NCBI RefSeq assembly: GCF_900143535.1
Contig: NZ_FRFA01000005.1
Location: 268,180-332,179, forward strand
Direction of reading: 5' to 3'
Length of the DNA stretch: 64,000 nt
From: Tateyamaria sp. Alg231-49
Lineage (GTDB): Bacteria > Pseudomonadota > Alphaproteobacteria > Rhodobacterales > Rhodobacteraceae
Shown here: one piece after another, positions 17,768 to 27,251 of the stretch
How positions within the stretch are numbered: position 1 is the stretch's first letter
Layout: every line of letters begins with the position of its first letter
Translations under genes and position numbers: made by a program
The notes under the pieces: model-generated
Database searches by the model: none
What the model was told of the DNA's origin: nothing
What the model saw: the letters and a program-made list of their open reading frames with translations, nothing else

Positions 17768-19120
17768 ATGAAACATGTATCCGACCTTTCCCGTCTAGGC
17801 TTGTTTGACGCAAAGGTCCCGCGCTTCACCAGCTATCCACCTGCCAACTGGTTCAGTGACAGTGTGGATGCAAGCTGCACGCGAACTTGGCATTCCGATG
17901 CCTCTAAGAATGCAGAGATTTCGCTCTATGTCCACATTCCCTTTTGCCGCAGACTCTGCTGGTTCTGCGCATGTCGCACGCAAGGGACCCGCAATGACGC
18001 GCCTTTGGCCCCTTACGTGGACCGGGTTTTGGCCGAAGCGCGCGACGTGCGCGCGCAGTTTGTAAATGGAGTTCAGCCACAACGGCTGCACCTTGGCGGG
18101 GGAACGCCAACAATCTTGTCGGCCGACCTGCTCGACACATTGCTCAGCGGCCTCGCGGACATTTGGGGGCTCGAAAATCTCCAAGAATTCTCGGTCGAGG
18201 TCGATCCGACGGATGTGGGCCCTGCCCGACTTGATATGCTCGCATCACATGGCCTCAGCCGTGCCAGTCTCGGCATTCAGGACTTTGACCCGCAGGTGCA
18301 GGACGCAATCGGGCGGGTCCAATCACGTGAGTTGACCCAAAAGGTTGTCGACCAGTTGCGCGACCGTGGGATTGAGGCTCTGAACTTCGATCTTCTCTAT
18401 GGCCTGCCGTTCCAAACGGCCCGGACATTGGATGCAACGCTCGAGGCCGCGCTTGACATGCAGCCCAGTCGCATTGCCCTGTTCGGCTATGCCCATGTTC
18501 CGTGGATGTCCAAACGTCAGGTGCTGATCCCCAGCGATGCCCTGCCCGATCCCGAAACCCGCCTTGCCCTGTTTGATCAGGCGCGGCGCAGGCTTTTGGG
18601 ACGGGGATACATCCAAATCGGGATCGACCACTTTGCCCTGCCCCACGATCCAATGGCGCAGGCCTATTACGCCAAAACGCTAAAACGCTCGTTTCAGGGA
18701 TACACAGATGACACCTCACCCTGCCTGATCGGGTTGGGCGCATCCGCGATTTCGACCTACCCAGACGGTTTTGCCCAAAATATCCCGGTGACCGGGCAGT
18801 ATGCGAACAAGATCGACGCTGGCGAGGCCGCCACGTGGCGCGGTTATACGCTGGATGCGCGCGATCACCTCAAGGCCAATCTGGTCGAACAGCTGATGTG
18901 CTATCACAGCGCTGATCTGAGTGCAGCGCAACGTGCCGACGCGGAACTGATGGCAGACATCGACCGTGTTGCCGACCACTTTGACGGAGCGGTCAATTGG
19001 GATGGGCAGAGCCTGTCCATAAACCGTTGGGCACACCCGCTGGTGCGCCTGATCGCGGTCCAACTGGTGACCCCAAGTGCGGCCACCTCAGGCGAACGCA
19101 TCTACAGCGCCGCGATCTAG
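17768..19120 (+). CDS. hemN: Oxygen-independent coproporphyrinogen III dehydrogenase HemN
   Basis: Radical-SAM enzyme of 450 residues that decarboxylates coproporphyrinogen III to protoporphyrinogen IX without O2, supplying haem for the cbb3 oxidase. The cluster motif C60-RRL-C64-WF-C67 sits in the signature LYVHIPFCRRLCWFC, followed by the SAM-binding LHLGGGTPT and the HemN-type DLLYGLPFQT segments. The ATG at 17768 is used because the protein then starts with the usual HemN N-terminus (RYTSYP-like RFTSYPPANW); the frame is open further upstream but overlaps fnrL. It is driven from the shared FNR-box promoter. Confidence 0.95.
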   Translation: MKHVSDLSRLGLFDAKVPRFTSYPPANWFSDSVDASCTRTWHSDASKNAEISLYVHIPFCRRLCWFCACRTQGTRNDAPLAPYVDRVLAEARDVRAQFVNGVQPQRLHLGGGTPTILSADLLDTLLSGLADIWGLENLQEFSVEVDPTDVGPARLDMLASHGLSRASLGIQDFDPQVQDAIGRVQSRELTQKVVDQLRDRGIEALNFDLLYGLPFQTARTLDATLEAALDMQPSRIALFGYAHVPWMSKRQVLIPSDALPDPETRLALFDQARRRLLGRGYIQIGIDHFALPHDPMAQAYYAKTLKRSFQGYTDDTSPCLIGLGASAISTYPDGFAQNIPVTGQYANKIDAGEAATWRGYTLDARDHLKANLVEQLMCYHSADLSAAQRADAELMADIDRVADHFDGAVNWDGQSLSINRWAHPLVRLIAVQLVTPSAATSGERIYSAAI

Positions 19121-19216
19121 GCGCGCCTCGGATAATGAGTTAGCCCACCTGCCCCATACGGCTTGCCAAGGCGCGCAATTTCGCGCCTGATGTCGCGCGC
19201 GTATGAGGAGTGCGGG

Positions 19217-20140
19217 ATGTCAAACTGGATCACACTGGACTGCAATGGCACCCCACACTGCCGGCACGAAAACGGGTTCGCCTGCTTTGAGGGCAAATTT
19301 TACCTTTTTGGCGGGCGACGCGTTCAGCCCGTCGACATCTTTGACCCCGAAACCAGCACTTGGACACACGGTGCGCCGCCACCGCTGGAGATCCATCATT
19401 TCCAACCCGTCATCGTCGGCCACCAAATCTGGCTCTTGGGCACGATGACCGGCGTTTTCCCCCGCGAAACCCCTCTGGAAACGGTGTTCATCTACGAACC
19501 CGGCACAGATCGCTGGCTGGAAGGTCCGTCCATTCCCCCCGCACGCCGCCGCGGGGCCTCAGGCTGCGCGCTTCACAGCGACGGCTGGATCTATGTGGTA
19601 GGCGGCATCGTCGACGGGCATCACGCGGACACACAGGCCTGGTTTGACCGCATCCATCCCGACACCGGCGCATGGGAAATCCTTCCCGATGCACCGAACA
19701 AGCGCGATCACGCGCCCTGCGCCATTGTAGGCAACGCCCTCTACTTCTTTGGCGGACGCGAAACCGGGCGGCACAACGGGACGGACTACAACCAACTGTT
19801 TTTTGACACGATTGGCGATGTGGACGTGTTCGATTTCACGACACAGACGTGGTCCGTGCACCCCGAACCCCTTCCGATCCAGACAGCGGCAGGGGGCACC
19901 GGGGTGCTCGGCGGTAAAATCCATTACGTCGGGGGCGAGGCCGGGCGGATGGAAGCGTTCACCGAAATGCAGATATTCGAACCCAAAAGCGGGCAATGGG
20001 CGCTCGGCGCCCCTTTGAACCGGGCGCGCCACGGGACCAATTGCTGTGTGCATGATGGCAAATTATGGATTGCAGCAGGCAGTGGCGCTCGCGGCGGGGA
20101 ACCCGAACTGACCAGCATAGAAGTCATCGCAATCGAGTAG
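19217..20140 (+). CDS. Kelch-repeat beta-propeller protein
   Basis: Protein of 307 residues made of about six kelch blades, with repeats of the type FYLFGG, IYVVGG, LYFFGG, IHYVGG and LWIAAGSG spaced 45-60 residues apart. There is no signal peptide or membrane helix, so it appears cytoplasmic, unlike many bacterial kelch proteins. The ATG at 19217 has GAGGAG nine bases upstream; the frame is open for 18 codons before it without a better start. No enzyme motif such as that of N-acetylneuraminate epimerase is obvious. The neighbours give no function. Confidence 0.85.
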   Translation: MSNWITLDCNGTPHCRHENGFACFEGKFYLFGGRRVQPVDIFDPETSTWTHGAPPPLEIHHFQPVIVGHQIWLLGTMTGVFPRETPLETVFIYEPGTDRWLEGPSIPPARRRGASGCALHSDGWIYVVGGIVDGHHADTQAWFDRIHPDTGAWEILPDAPNKRDHAPCAIVGNALYFFGGRETGRHNGTDYNQLFFDTIGDVDVFDFTTQTWSVHPEPLPIQTAAGGTGVLGGKIHYVGGEAGRMEAFTEMQIFEPKSGQWALGAPLNRARHGTNCCVHDGKLWIAAGSGARGGEPELTSIEVIAIE

Positions 20141-20149
20141 CGAGGGCTA

Positions 20150-20356
20150 TCAGTGCCCGCCCTCATATTTCGACCAGTCGATTTTGCGGAATTGCCAAAG
20201 AGCGATTGCGCCTAACCCTAAAAAGATGGCCGCCCAGCCCAAATTGCCCATCAGCGCCTCGAACCCGCCCCATCCGAAACAGACGGCCAGGGTTAACGTG
20301 CGCCGCAAAGGTTGCGCAAAGAATGCGTGGTCCAGATTGATGAACTTGTCGATCAT
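20150..20356 (-). CDS. Small membrane protein of unknown function
   Basis: A 68-residue protein with two likely membrane segments (about residues 19-35 and 39-55) and a short charged tail ending KIDWSKYEGGH. Its ATG overlaps the stop of the Tm-1-like gene upstream (ATGA), so it is translated with that gene. I do not recognise a family with certainty. The coupling suggests a role connected with the catabolic or transport set to its right. Confidence 0.7.
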   Translation of the reverse strand: MIDKFINLDHAFFAQPLRRTLTLAVCFGWGGFEALMGNLGWAAIFLGLGAIALWQFRKIDWSKYEGGH

Positions 20357-21600
20357 GCGCCCGGCCTCCGATCCAGCGCGCCATCTTCGATCCAGCCATC
20401 TAGCACCGACAGCGCCGTCTCGGCAAAAGCGGCATCGTTGATGTGACAGTCCAGCACCGACAATTTGACAGGGTCCGTCACCGCACGTTCCATCTCATCT
20501 ACCATCGCGGCCAGCGCTTCCGGATCATAGGTGGCACCGCCTTCAATGTCCCATGCCTCGACACCACCGCGCGGCATCAGCACATGCACTGGGCCCTTGG
20601 CCGCGTCGAGCCGCGCCACAATATCACGCACCAGCATCCGGCGTTCATCGCCATTCAGGCCCGAGGATTTGATGAGGCGGTTGTGAGCATGAAACGGACG
20701 GTCCGAATAGGCGTCCGGAATCTCCTGCCAGCCCGCAAAATCAATCAGATCAGCACAGCCCGGCGCCACGATCTGCGGAATGCCCATGTCCCCTGCCCCG
20801 CGCAAACGATCCGGGCCAGAGTTCACGACCGACCCGACCATCAGATTGGCCAGTTCCGGCAGCGCAAAATCCATCACGGCGGCAAAATACCCCTGACGCG
20901 CCAGCGCCTCGAACGCCATCCCGCCCATGCCCGTGGCGTGAAACACAGCCACATCAAACCCGCGCTCATCCAATGGGGCGCGCAACAGCTTCATGTAGGA
21001 CAGGCAGGATGAACCAAGGCTGGTCATCCCGATCACAGGCCGTGTGGACACAGGCGGTTCCACCGCACGCGCAGCCCCCAACACAGCCCCCGCCGCTTGG
21101 GACAGCGACGACTTGCAGACCGCGTTCAGCCCATAAAGCCCCCCAGCCCACAAGATCATCTGAATGTCAGGCGACAACCGATCCGGTGGGATCAGTGGAG
21201 AAAACGAAACCGTCGAGACGATGTATTTCGGCACCCCCAACGGCAGCGCCTGCGCGCAATCCAGTGCAAGGTCCGTGCCCATCGTGCCGCCCAGCGCGAT
21301 CATCCCGTCGATCCGCCCTGTACTGTGCAGTTGCGAACACAAAAGCGCCGCACCTCGCGCCATGATCTGCATCGCTGTGTTTTCGTCCTCTGATGCAATA
21401 GCTGCTTCAATCGAGGACCCGCCCGCCTCGGCCACATCATGTTTGGAGATGTCGCAAGGCGCGCTCGGGTCCCCCAACACGCTTACATCCATGCTCAGCA
21501 CGTCACCGCCTTGGGCACGGATGCGCCCCGCGACATAGGCAAGTTCTTCGTCCTTGGTGTCGTAGGTCCCAATCACAAGGATAGTTTTGGAGACACTCAT
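20353..21600 (-). CDS. Tm-1-like ATP-binding protein (UPF0261)
   Basis: Protein of 415 residues across the full length of the UPF0261/Tm-1 family. The N-terminus TILVIGTYDTKDEELAYVAG forms a Rossmann-like ATP-binding motif; later segments include GTMGTDLAL and IGMTSLGSSC. Plant Tm-1 inhibits viral replication; bacterial members often lie in catabolic operons and their reaction is not settled. The ATG at 21600 overlaps the aldehyde dehydrogenase stop (ATGA), and its own stop overlaps the small membrane gene, giving a tightly coupled three-gene chain. Confidence 0.88.
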   Translation of the reverse strand: MSVSKTILVIGTYDTKDEELAYVAGRIRAQGGDVLSMDVSVLGDPSAPCDISKHDVAEAGGSSIEAAIASEDENTAMQIMARGAALLCSQLHSTGRIDGMIALGGTMGTDLALDCAQALPLGVPKYIVSTVSFSPLIPPDRLSPDIQMILWAGGLYGLNAVCKSSLSQAAGAVLGAARAVEPPVSTRPVIGMTSLGSSCLSYMKLLRAPLDERGFDVAVFHATGMGGMAFEALARQGYFAAVMDFALPELANLMVGSVVNSGPDRLRGAGDMGIPQIVAPGCADLIDFAGWQEIPDAYSDRPFHAHNRLIKSSGLNGDERRMLVRDIVARLDAAKGPVHVLMPRGGVEAWDIEGGATYDPEALAAMVDEMERAVTDPVKLSVLDCHINDAAFAETALSVLDGWIEDGALDRRPGA

Positions 21601-23084
21601 AGCTGGATCCACGCCGTTTTGAGATTGCGGTACTTATCCATCGCATGGGGGGATTTGTCATGCCCATTGCCCGACTGCCCATGTCCACCCAACGGTACGC
21701 TGATGTCCGCCCCGCCATAGGTGTTTACATGCACAACCCCAGCCCGCAGCCGCGACACCATGCGATGCGCGCGGCTGATGTCGCGAGTGAACACAGCAGC
21801 GGCAAGGCCGTAACTTGTGCCATTCGCCAACGCGACCGCTTCGTCCTCGGTGTCAAAGGGTTGGACGGCCAGCACAGGGCCAAAGATTTCGCTCTGCACC
21901 AGAGCGCTGTTTTGAGGGGCGTTATCAAACAGCGTTGGGCCGATGTAGAACCCACCGGTTTCAGCGGCGATACGCGCACCACCCATCCGCAGATCAGCGC
22001 CATCAGCGACAGCCCTGTCGCACGCCGCCAGAATGGCGTTCATCTGCACCTCGGACGCGATGGCCCCCGCATTGGTGCGCAAATCCAACGGATCGCCGAT
22101 ACGCATCGCCGAGGCATGGGCCATGACCCGCAAGACAAATTCAGCATGGATCGACCGTTCGATCAGTAGCCGAGAGCCAGCGACGCAGACCTGCCCGCTG
22201 TTGCGGAAAATCCCGCCAGCCGCCACTGCCGCCGCACGATCCAGATCAGGCGTGTCGGCAAAGACGACGTTCGGCGATTTGCCCCCAAGCTCCAGATAAA
22301 CGCGCTTGAGGTTGGAGTGCGCCGCATATTCCAGCAGCTTGCGCCCCACACCGCCGGAGCCCGTGAACGCCAGAACGTCCACATCCATATGGCGCGCCAA
22401 AGCCGCCCCCGCAGCCTCCCCCGTGCCGGTCACGACATTCAACACCCCATCAGGCAGACCGGCTTCATGACAAATCTCGACCATCCGCAGCAGAGAAAGA
22501 GAGGCCACCTCGGCCGGCTTCAGCACGACAGAGTTGCCCGCCGCCAAGGCCGCCGCAATTTTCCACGCTCCAATCATCAGCGGGAAATTCCACGGAACGA
22601 TCACGCCGACAACGCCCACAGGTTCATGATGGACAAGGCCCAGCGTGCCGGGGGCGGTCGGGGCGATCTCGCCGTATTCCTTGCCGCAAAGTTCGCCGTA
22701 ATAGCGGAACGTGCCCGCCGCGCTGCCGGGTTCGGCCTTGCGTGCCATGGAAATTTCGGTGCCGTTGTCGCGCACACCCAGAACGGCCAGCGCATCCGCC
22801 TCGGCCTCGATTGCATCCGCGATCTTTTGCAGGACACGCCCGCGCGCCGTTGCGGCCAGACCGGACCAACGCCCATCCTCAAAGGCGGCGCGGGCCGCCG
22901 CAACGGCACGGTCAATCTCGGTCTGTCCACCTGCTGCAATCTCAGTCAGGGGCTGGCCGTCAATGGGCGAAACAACGGCCAAGGTCGCCCCATCTGCTGA
23001 TGGACCTGACGCCCCGCCAATGATGTGCAGTCCTGCCGCCACAGAACGCTGGCGCAGGTCGTCAATTCGGCTTTGATCAATCAT
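21597..23084 (-). CDS. NAD(P)+-dependent aldehyde dehydrogenase
   Basis: Aldehyde dehydrogenase of 495 residues. Visible features: the cofactor-binding segment VIVPWNFPLMIGAWKIAAAL, the FTGSGGVGRKL turn, the catalytic Glu in YLELGGKSPNVVF, and the nucleophile Cys in GQVCVAGSRLLI. It oxidises an aldehyde to a carboxylate; the exact substrate is not readable from the sequence. The ATG at 23084 (MIDQSRIDDLRQ) is chosen because it starts at the usual family boundary; a GTG-type start 15 codons earlier would run into a palindrome. It lies 90 bp downstream of the TRAP permease gene, in the same direction. Confidence 0.92.
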   Translation of the reverse strand: MIDQSRIDDLRQRSVAAGLHIIGGASGPSADGATLAVVSPIDGQPLTEIAAGGQTEIDRAVAAARAAFEDGRWSGLAATARGRVLQKIADAIEAEADALAVLGVRDNGTEISMARKAEPGSAAGTFRYYGELCGKEYGEIAPTAPGTLGLVHHEPVGVVGVIVPWNFPLMIGAWKIAAALAAGNSVVLKPAEVASLSLLRMVEICHEAGLPDGVLNVVTGTGEAAGAALARHMDVDVLAFTGSGGVGRKLLEYAAHSNLKRVYLELGGKSPNVVFADTPDLDRAAAVAAGGIFRNSGQVCVAGSRLLIERSIHAEFVLRVMAHASAMRIGDPLDLRTNAGAIASEVQMNAILAACDRAVADGADLRMGGARIAAETGGFYIGPTLFDNAPQNSALVQSEIFGPVLAVQPFDTEDEAVALANGTSYGLAAAVFTRDISRAHRMVSRLRAGVVHVNTYGGADISVPLGGHGQSGNGHDKSPHAMDKYRNLKTAWIQL

Positions 23085-23108
23085 CTGAAGGGCCCTTCGC
23101 AATGCCAG

Positions 23109-23129
23109 ATGGTTCACTATTTGAACCAT
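23109..23129 (-). promoter_or_regulatory. Perfect palindrome upstream of the aldehyde dehydrogenase gene
   Basis: ATGGTTCA (23109-23116) and TGAACCAT (23122-23129) form an 8-bp perfect inverted repeat with a 5-bp centre, 25 bp before the aldehyde dehydrogenase start. Arm length, centre and position suit a dimeric repressor operator; no U-run follows, so a terminator is less likely. The cognate regulator is unknown. Confidence 0.45.
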
Positions 23130-23174
23130 TGGTGCAATAATTCTGCCTCAGGCCTTACATCCCTGTCAACGGCA

Positions 23175-25487
23175 TCATTGGGCAGGCACATCCTCGGGCG
23201 GAGCGGATCGGATAAAGTGGTGCCAGCCAAGCAAAAGCGCTGCGGCAACAAGACCGACTGTCATGATCAGCGGCGTTTTCCACAGCACCAAAACAGCCAA
23301 AAGCAGACGCAACGCCACCTCCCACTGCGCAATGCGCAGCCGGTCGAACCGCGCCAGTGCTGAGGCCACCAAATAAAGACACAAGGCAATCCGGGCGAGC
23401 AACAGGGTCAACTGGCCCCAGTCGACCACACCCGTGTATCCCTCGATCAGTTCCCGCTGTCCGGCGTCATTGGTGATGGTCACCGCCTGTTCGATCAACA
23501 ACAGTTCGGGATACCATGCAAAGACAAAAGGAATGGTGAACATCACAATGCCCACCCGGACCGCCGCCAGCCCTGTGCGCATCGGCTCACCGCCGGTGAC
23601 AGATGCGGCGGCAAAGGCGGCCACAGCCACAGGGGGCGTGATGGCCGACGCCACGGCGAAGTAAAAGACAAACATGTGGGCCGTGAAAAAGCTGACGCCC
23701 AGATTTGCCAAAAGCGGGCCCAGCAACAGGGCCACATTCACATACGCGGGAACGGTCGGCATCCCCATCCCCAGCAGGATTGCGCACAGCATCGCACAGA
23801 CCAGCGCCAGCATCAGGTAGACGCCACCCACAATCGGAATCTCGAAACCAAACAGCCGCAGCACAGTGACCTTTTCCAGCCACGAGGTGACGGCGCGCGT
23901 CAACTCTCCGGTCAGCCCGCTTTCATTAAGAAAGGCAGCAATGATCGACACCGCGAACAGCAGCAGAAACAAGCGGGACAACAAGATGCCGCCCTCGGCC
24001 AACGACACCAGCACCCGCGATGGCATGGCCCGCGTCCCCGGATCCAGAAACAGCAGCGGGACAAGCACAGCAACAGCCCACCACCCGGCAGAAATCGCAT
24101 CACCCGTTGCGTTCACGATTGTCTGCACCAGCACGCTGTCCGCACCAAAAATCCAGCCCAAAGGCCCCTCGGCCACGCCGTCTTTGCTGCCCAGCAAAAG
24201 AAACAGGATCGTGAGGATCGGCAAAAAGATGATGACCAGATTGTACCAGTCCTGCCGTTCCATCACCAAGTCCTCAGGCACCTCGCGCATCGCCGCGACC
24301 TTTTCGCGACGAGACTGGAACATGACCGCCAAAAAGATCGAGAAAAAGAAACAGATCGCAGGCAGAAACGCTGCCGTAATGACATCTGTATAAGGCACCG
24401 CCGTCAGAGCCACGAGAACAAAGGCGGCCACGCCCATGACCGGCGGCATGATCTGCCCACCAGACGAGGCCGCGGCTTCAACCCCGCCTGCAAAATACTT
24501 GCTGAACCCATTGCGCAGCATCATCGGAATGGTCAGGCGGCCCGTGGAAAGAACATTGGTGACCGGCCCACCGGTGATGGTGCCAAACATGGCCGACGAC
24601 ACGATGGCCGCATGTGCAGGCCCACCGCGTAAATTTCGGGTCAACCGCACCGCCAGCTTGATCAGGGATGTGCCCCCAGCCGACGTGCCAAAGAGCGCAC
24701 CAAGGATCACGTAAGGGAAAACCTGATTGACCACGATATCCATGAAACGGCCCATGAACCCATCCGGCGAGATGAACACATTGGTGGCCTTCTGCGTGGC
24801 CGCATCCATAACGTTGCCGCCATCAGCCCCCAGCTTGGTCAGCAGGAAATTGTTGTCCGACAGATCGAACATCCAGATCAGCGCAGTGGCCACAGTATAA
24901 AACACCACAAGGCTCGCTACGATCACAAGCGGCAGGCCCCACACCCGCACGTTATAAAGGAAAAACAGGGTGATGATGGTGAACAGCAGCGGAATCGTCC
25001 AAAGGCCAAAGCGGGCCTGACAAGACGGCACCTCTGCCTCAAACGAGATGCCCGGGATCACGTCAGCCGAATTGGCTGCATCCTCGGCAATCAGACGGGC
25101 GCGCTCCCCGGTGATCTGGTCGATCAGGCACACGCTGTCGATCTCCACGAGATAACCAAAAGCACCCAAAAACGCGGCCAGCAACAGACCAAGGTCCAGC
25201 AACAGGCCCAGCCACGCGCGTTCGGGTCGCTTTCGTTTCCACGTCCGGTACACGCTGGCGTCAAAGACCACGATGGTCATCATCAGGAAAAATATCGGCG
25301 GAAAGAAGTATTCGGTGGCGAACCCCGAAATGCGCAAGAGAGGGATGCCCGTCACCTCACGCGCCCAAGCTTGCAGGCCTGCAATCTCGGGCAGCGTATT
25401 GATCATCCCAACAACGACCAGAACCAACGCCAGCCCCATCGCGATGCGTTGGCCTGTCGTACGCACGTTTGGATCGAACTCGGTCAT
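23175..25487 (-). CDS. TRAP transporter permease, DctQ-DctM fused (TAXI type)
   Basis: Inner-membrane TRAP permease of 770 residues in which the small DctQ-like and large DctM-like parts are fused, the form that pairs with TAXI binding proteins. About four N-terminal helices are followed by the DctM core, with the family segments GALFGTSAGGTSLIKL, MFGTITGGPVTNVLSTG and GMGMPTVPAYVNVALLLG. It drives Na+-coupled uptake of an organic acid. The start is uncertain: ATG at 25487 is chosen, although the frame is open 12 codons further. It follows the TAXI binding-protein gene by about 55 bp. Confidence 0.93.
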   Translation of the reverse strand: MTEFDPNVRTTGQRIAMGLALVLVVVGMINTLPEIAGLQAWAREVTGIPLLRISGFATEYFFPPIFFLMMTIVVFDASVYRTWKRKRPERAWLGLLLDLGLLLAAFLGAFGYLVEIDSVCLIDQITGERARLIAEDAANSADVIPGISFEAEVPSCQARFGLWTIPLLFTIITLFFLYNVRVWGLPLVIVASLVVFYTVATALIWMFDLSDNNFLLTKLGADGGNVMDAATQKATNVFISPDGFMGRFMDIVVNQVFPYVILGALFGTSAGGTSLIKLAVRLTRNLRGGPAHAAIVSSAMFGTITGGPVTNVLSTGRLTIPMMLRNGFSKYFAGGVEAAASSGGQIMPPVMGVAAFVLVALTAVPYTDVITAAFLPAICFFFSIFLAVMFQSRREKVAAMREVPEDLVMERQDWYNLVIIFLPILTILFLLLGSKDGVAEGPLGWIFGADSVLVQTIVNATGDAISAGWWAVAVLVPLLFLDPGTRAMPSRVLVSLAEGGILLSRLFLLLFAVSIIAAFLNESGLTGELTRAVTSWLEKVTVLRLFGFEIPIVGGVYLMLALVCAMLCAILLGMGMPTVPAYVNVALLLGPLLANLGVSFFTAHMFVFYFAVASAITPPVAVAAFAAASVTGGEPMRTGLAAVRVGIVMFTIPFVFAWYPELLLIEQAVTITNDAGQRELIEGYTGVVDWGQLTLLLARIALCLYLVASALARFDRLRIAQWEVALRLLLAVLVLWKTPLIMTVGLVAAALLLGWHHFIRSAPPEDVPAQ

Positions 25488-25543
25488 GGGGCGCGTACCA
25501 ATCGGGGGTTTGGACCCGGCCAAAACAGCCGGGTCCGGATCAC

Positions 25544-26599
25544 TTAGGAACGCAGGCAGTCCGCCACTGTGTGGCCCTTGGCCTCATAGGCGCGGATGGC
25601 ACCGGGGTGCATCTTGATCTTTACAGCACCGCAAGCACCTTGGCTGACACCATCAATATCGCCAAAGGTCAGGTTCAGGTATGGGCCCATCGGCGCACCC
25701 TCTTCAAACCGCGACTGTGCATCCAACATGGCGGTCACGATGTCGAACACCAGATCCTCGTCCATGCTCGCCCGAACAATCTCGGCAAAGGCGGTGGAAT
25801 AGGTGTCAAAGGTGTCGTCATCGGTCACGATGGTGACGTTATTGCCCTCATAGGCAGCGCGATAAACATCGACAGGGACGGAAAATGGCGCATGGCCCGG
25901 CGCTTTGACGATTTGCTGGCCCAACTCGCTGTTCAGCAGATCCGACGGAACGTCAAACAGGGTGATTGCGCCTGCGGCGGAAAACTGAATTTCGCGGCCA
26001 CCGGGCAGAGCGGATGGAATGCTCCATGCTTCGACTGCGCCACCAGTGATGGTGGATACGGCATCTGGCCAAGGGGTTTGCACGCCCTCATACCCTTCGC
26101 CATCTTTTATGCCGCCCAGCAACTGGATCATCGCCCGCCCCGAGGTCAACGCCGCCCCGCGTGGTGGGCCATTCCAGATGCGCAATCCGTCCAGCTTGCG
26201 AATGTCGGCCACAGGTTTTGAATCGTAGTACCCAAAGGTTTGGTGCGCTGCGGCATGGAAATAAAGCGCGCGAATTTCAGCCGCCAACTCGGCACCTTTT
26301 TCCTTACCGACGCCACTGTATGGGCCAATCCCGCGCGACAGCAGGAAGGGCAGGATCAATGGCGCCGTGGTCACATCCAGACGCCCCTCGGCCACGGCCT
26401 GAACCGAATTGGTGAGCGTGGCTCCCTCGGTCATCTGCAAGTTTGCCACGCCCGCACTGTTCAGTGCAGCGGCAAAAGTGGTCGACACATAATGCGCCCC
26501 TCCGCCCGGCGATGAAGTTTCTGCGGTTAACGTAACCTGTGCGGCCACGCTCAGCGGTGCAAGCACGCAGGCCACCCCAATCAATGCGGTCTTAAACAT
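25544..26599 (-). CDS. TAXI-family TRAP transporter periplasmic binding protein
   Basis: Periplasmic solute receptor of 351 residues. A signal peptide (MFKTALIGVACVLAPLSVAAQ) precedes a TAXI domain with the family start TLTAETSSPGGGAHYVSTTFAAAL shortened here to its recognisable core (SSPGGGAHY), and LRIWNGPPRGAALT near residue 150. The ATG at 26599 has an excellent GGGAGGA six bases before it. It delivers its ligand to the fused permease downstream. TAXI receptors take glutamate, other dicarboxylates or unknown acids, so the ligand is open. Divergent from the MarR gene. Confidence 0.93.
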   Translation of the reverse strand: MFKTALIGVACVLAPLSVAAQVTLTAETSSPGGGAHYVSTTFAAALNSAGVANLQMTEGATLTNSVQAVAEGRLDVTTAPLILPFLLSRGIGPYSGVGKEKGAELAAEIRALYFHAAAHQTFGYYDSKPVADIRKLDGLRIWNGPPRGAALTSGRAMIQLLGGIKDGEGYEGVQTPWPDAVSTITGGAVEAWSIPSALPGGREIQFSAAGAITLFDVPSDLLNSELGQQIVKAPGHAPFSVPVDVYRAAYEGNNVTIVTDDDTFDTYSTAFAEIVRASMDEDLVFDIVTAMLDAQSRFEEGAPMGPYLNLTFGDIDGVSQGACGAVKIKMHPGAIRAYEAKGHTVADCLRS

Positions 26600-26681
26600 G
26601 AGTATTCCTCCCGTCAGTGGTGCGCCCCTCCCCGAGGCACCTTGCCCCGTATTCGGGGTCTCATCATTCAGAGTTGCAGAC

Positions 26682-26703
26682 ATTATATGACTTGTCACGT
26701 AAT
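26682..26703. promoter_or_regulatory. Candidate MarR-type operator between divergent TAXI and marR genes
   Basis: ATTA-N2-TGAC-N2-GTCA-N2-TAAT is a 22-bp imperfect palindrome. It lies 83 bp from the TAXI gene start and 39 bp from the MarR gene start. Size and symmetry suit a MarR dimer, and divergent placement is the usual layout for self-regulating MarR genes. Confidence 0.55.
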
Positions 26704-26741
26704 TTTATTCGGTGTCTACTGAACACAAGGGACGGAACACT

Positions 26742-27251
26742 ATGACAGAGCGGCCAAACACCCAAAAAGACCGGATAGAAAAGCGCCGCGCCTACGAGGC
26801 GAAGAACCCGTTTTCCCGCATGGATTCAGCGCATCATGCCTCGCGCCAGCAAGGCCTGCACATCCTTCAACAGTCAGCCGGTCTGACAACGGTAGAGTGG
26901 CGTGTGCTGTGGGATCTGCACGAGGCCGGCCCCATGACGATCCGCGATCTGGCTCAAATCCAGCGCTCTGACCCGTCCCTGATCAGCCGCGCGCTTCCCG
27001 CAATGGAGCGCAAGGGATTCGTGCGCATGACACGTGGCGAACACGATGGCCGTCAGGTGGTGGTCGAAATGGACACTGCAGGGTACGCCGCACACGCCGC
27101 CGCTTCCCCGGCAATGAAACGGCGGCGCGAGGCGCTGCGCAGTACTTTTTCCGAACAAGAGCTTTCAACCCTCGTCGACCTGCTCACTCGGTTCGAAGAC
27201 GCCTTGCGCGAACCCGTTGACGACATCCTTGAACCGGAGGTGACCCAATGA
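26742..27251 (+). CDS. MarR-family transcriptional regulator
   Basis: Winged-helix MarR protein of 169 residues. The recognition region reads [21 protein letters not shown] and is followed by the wing [18 protein letters not shown], then C-terminal dimerisation helices. It is divergent from the TAXI-TRAP genes, with a palindrome in between, and its stop overlaps the sulfatase-like gene by ATGA. It therefore probably controls uptake genes and the hydrolase together in response to a substrate or product. The start at 26742 is the first ATG with an acceptable ribosome site. Confidence 0.9.
   Translation: MTERPNTQKDRIEKRRAYEAKNPFSRMDSAHHASRQQGLHILQQSAGLTTVEWRVLWDLHEAGPMTIRDLAQIQRSDPSLISRALPAMERKGFVRMTRGEHDGRQVVVEMDTAGYAAHAAASPAMKRRREALRSTFSEQELSTLVDLLTRFEDALREPVDDILEPEVTQ

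Noticed and set aside
19169..19188. AGGCGCG/CGCGCCT inverted repeat after hemN
   Set aside because: A 7-bp GC-only stem without a U-run; such stems occur by chance in this DNA, so it was not called a terminator.
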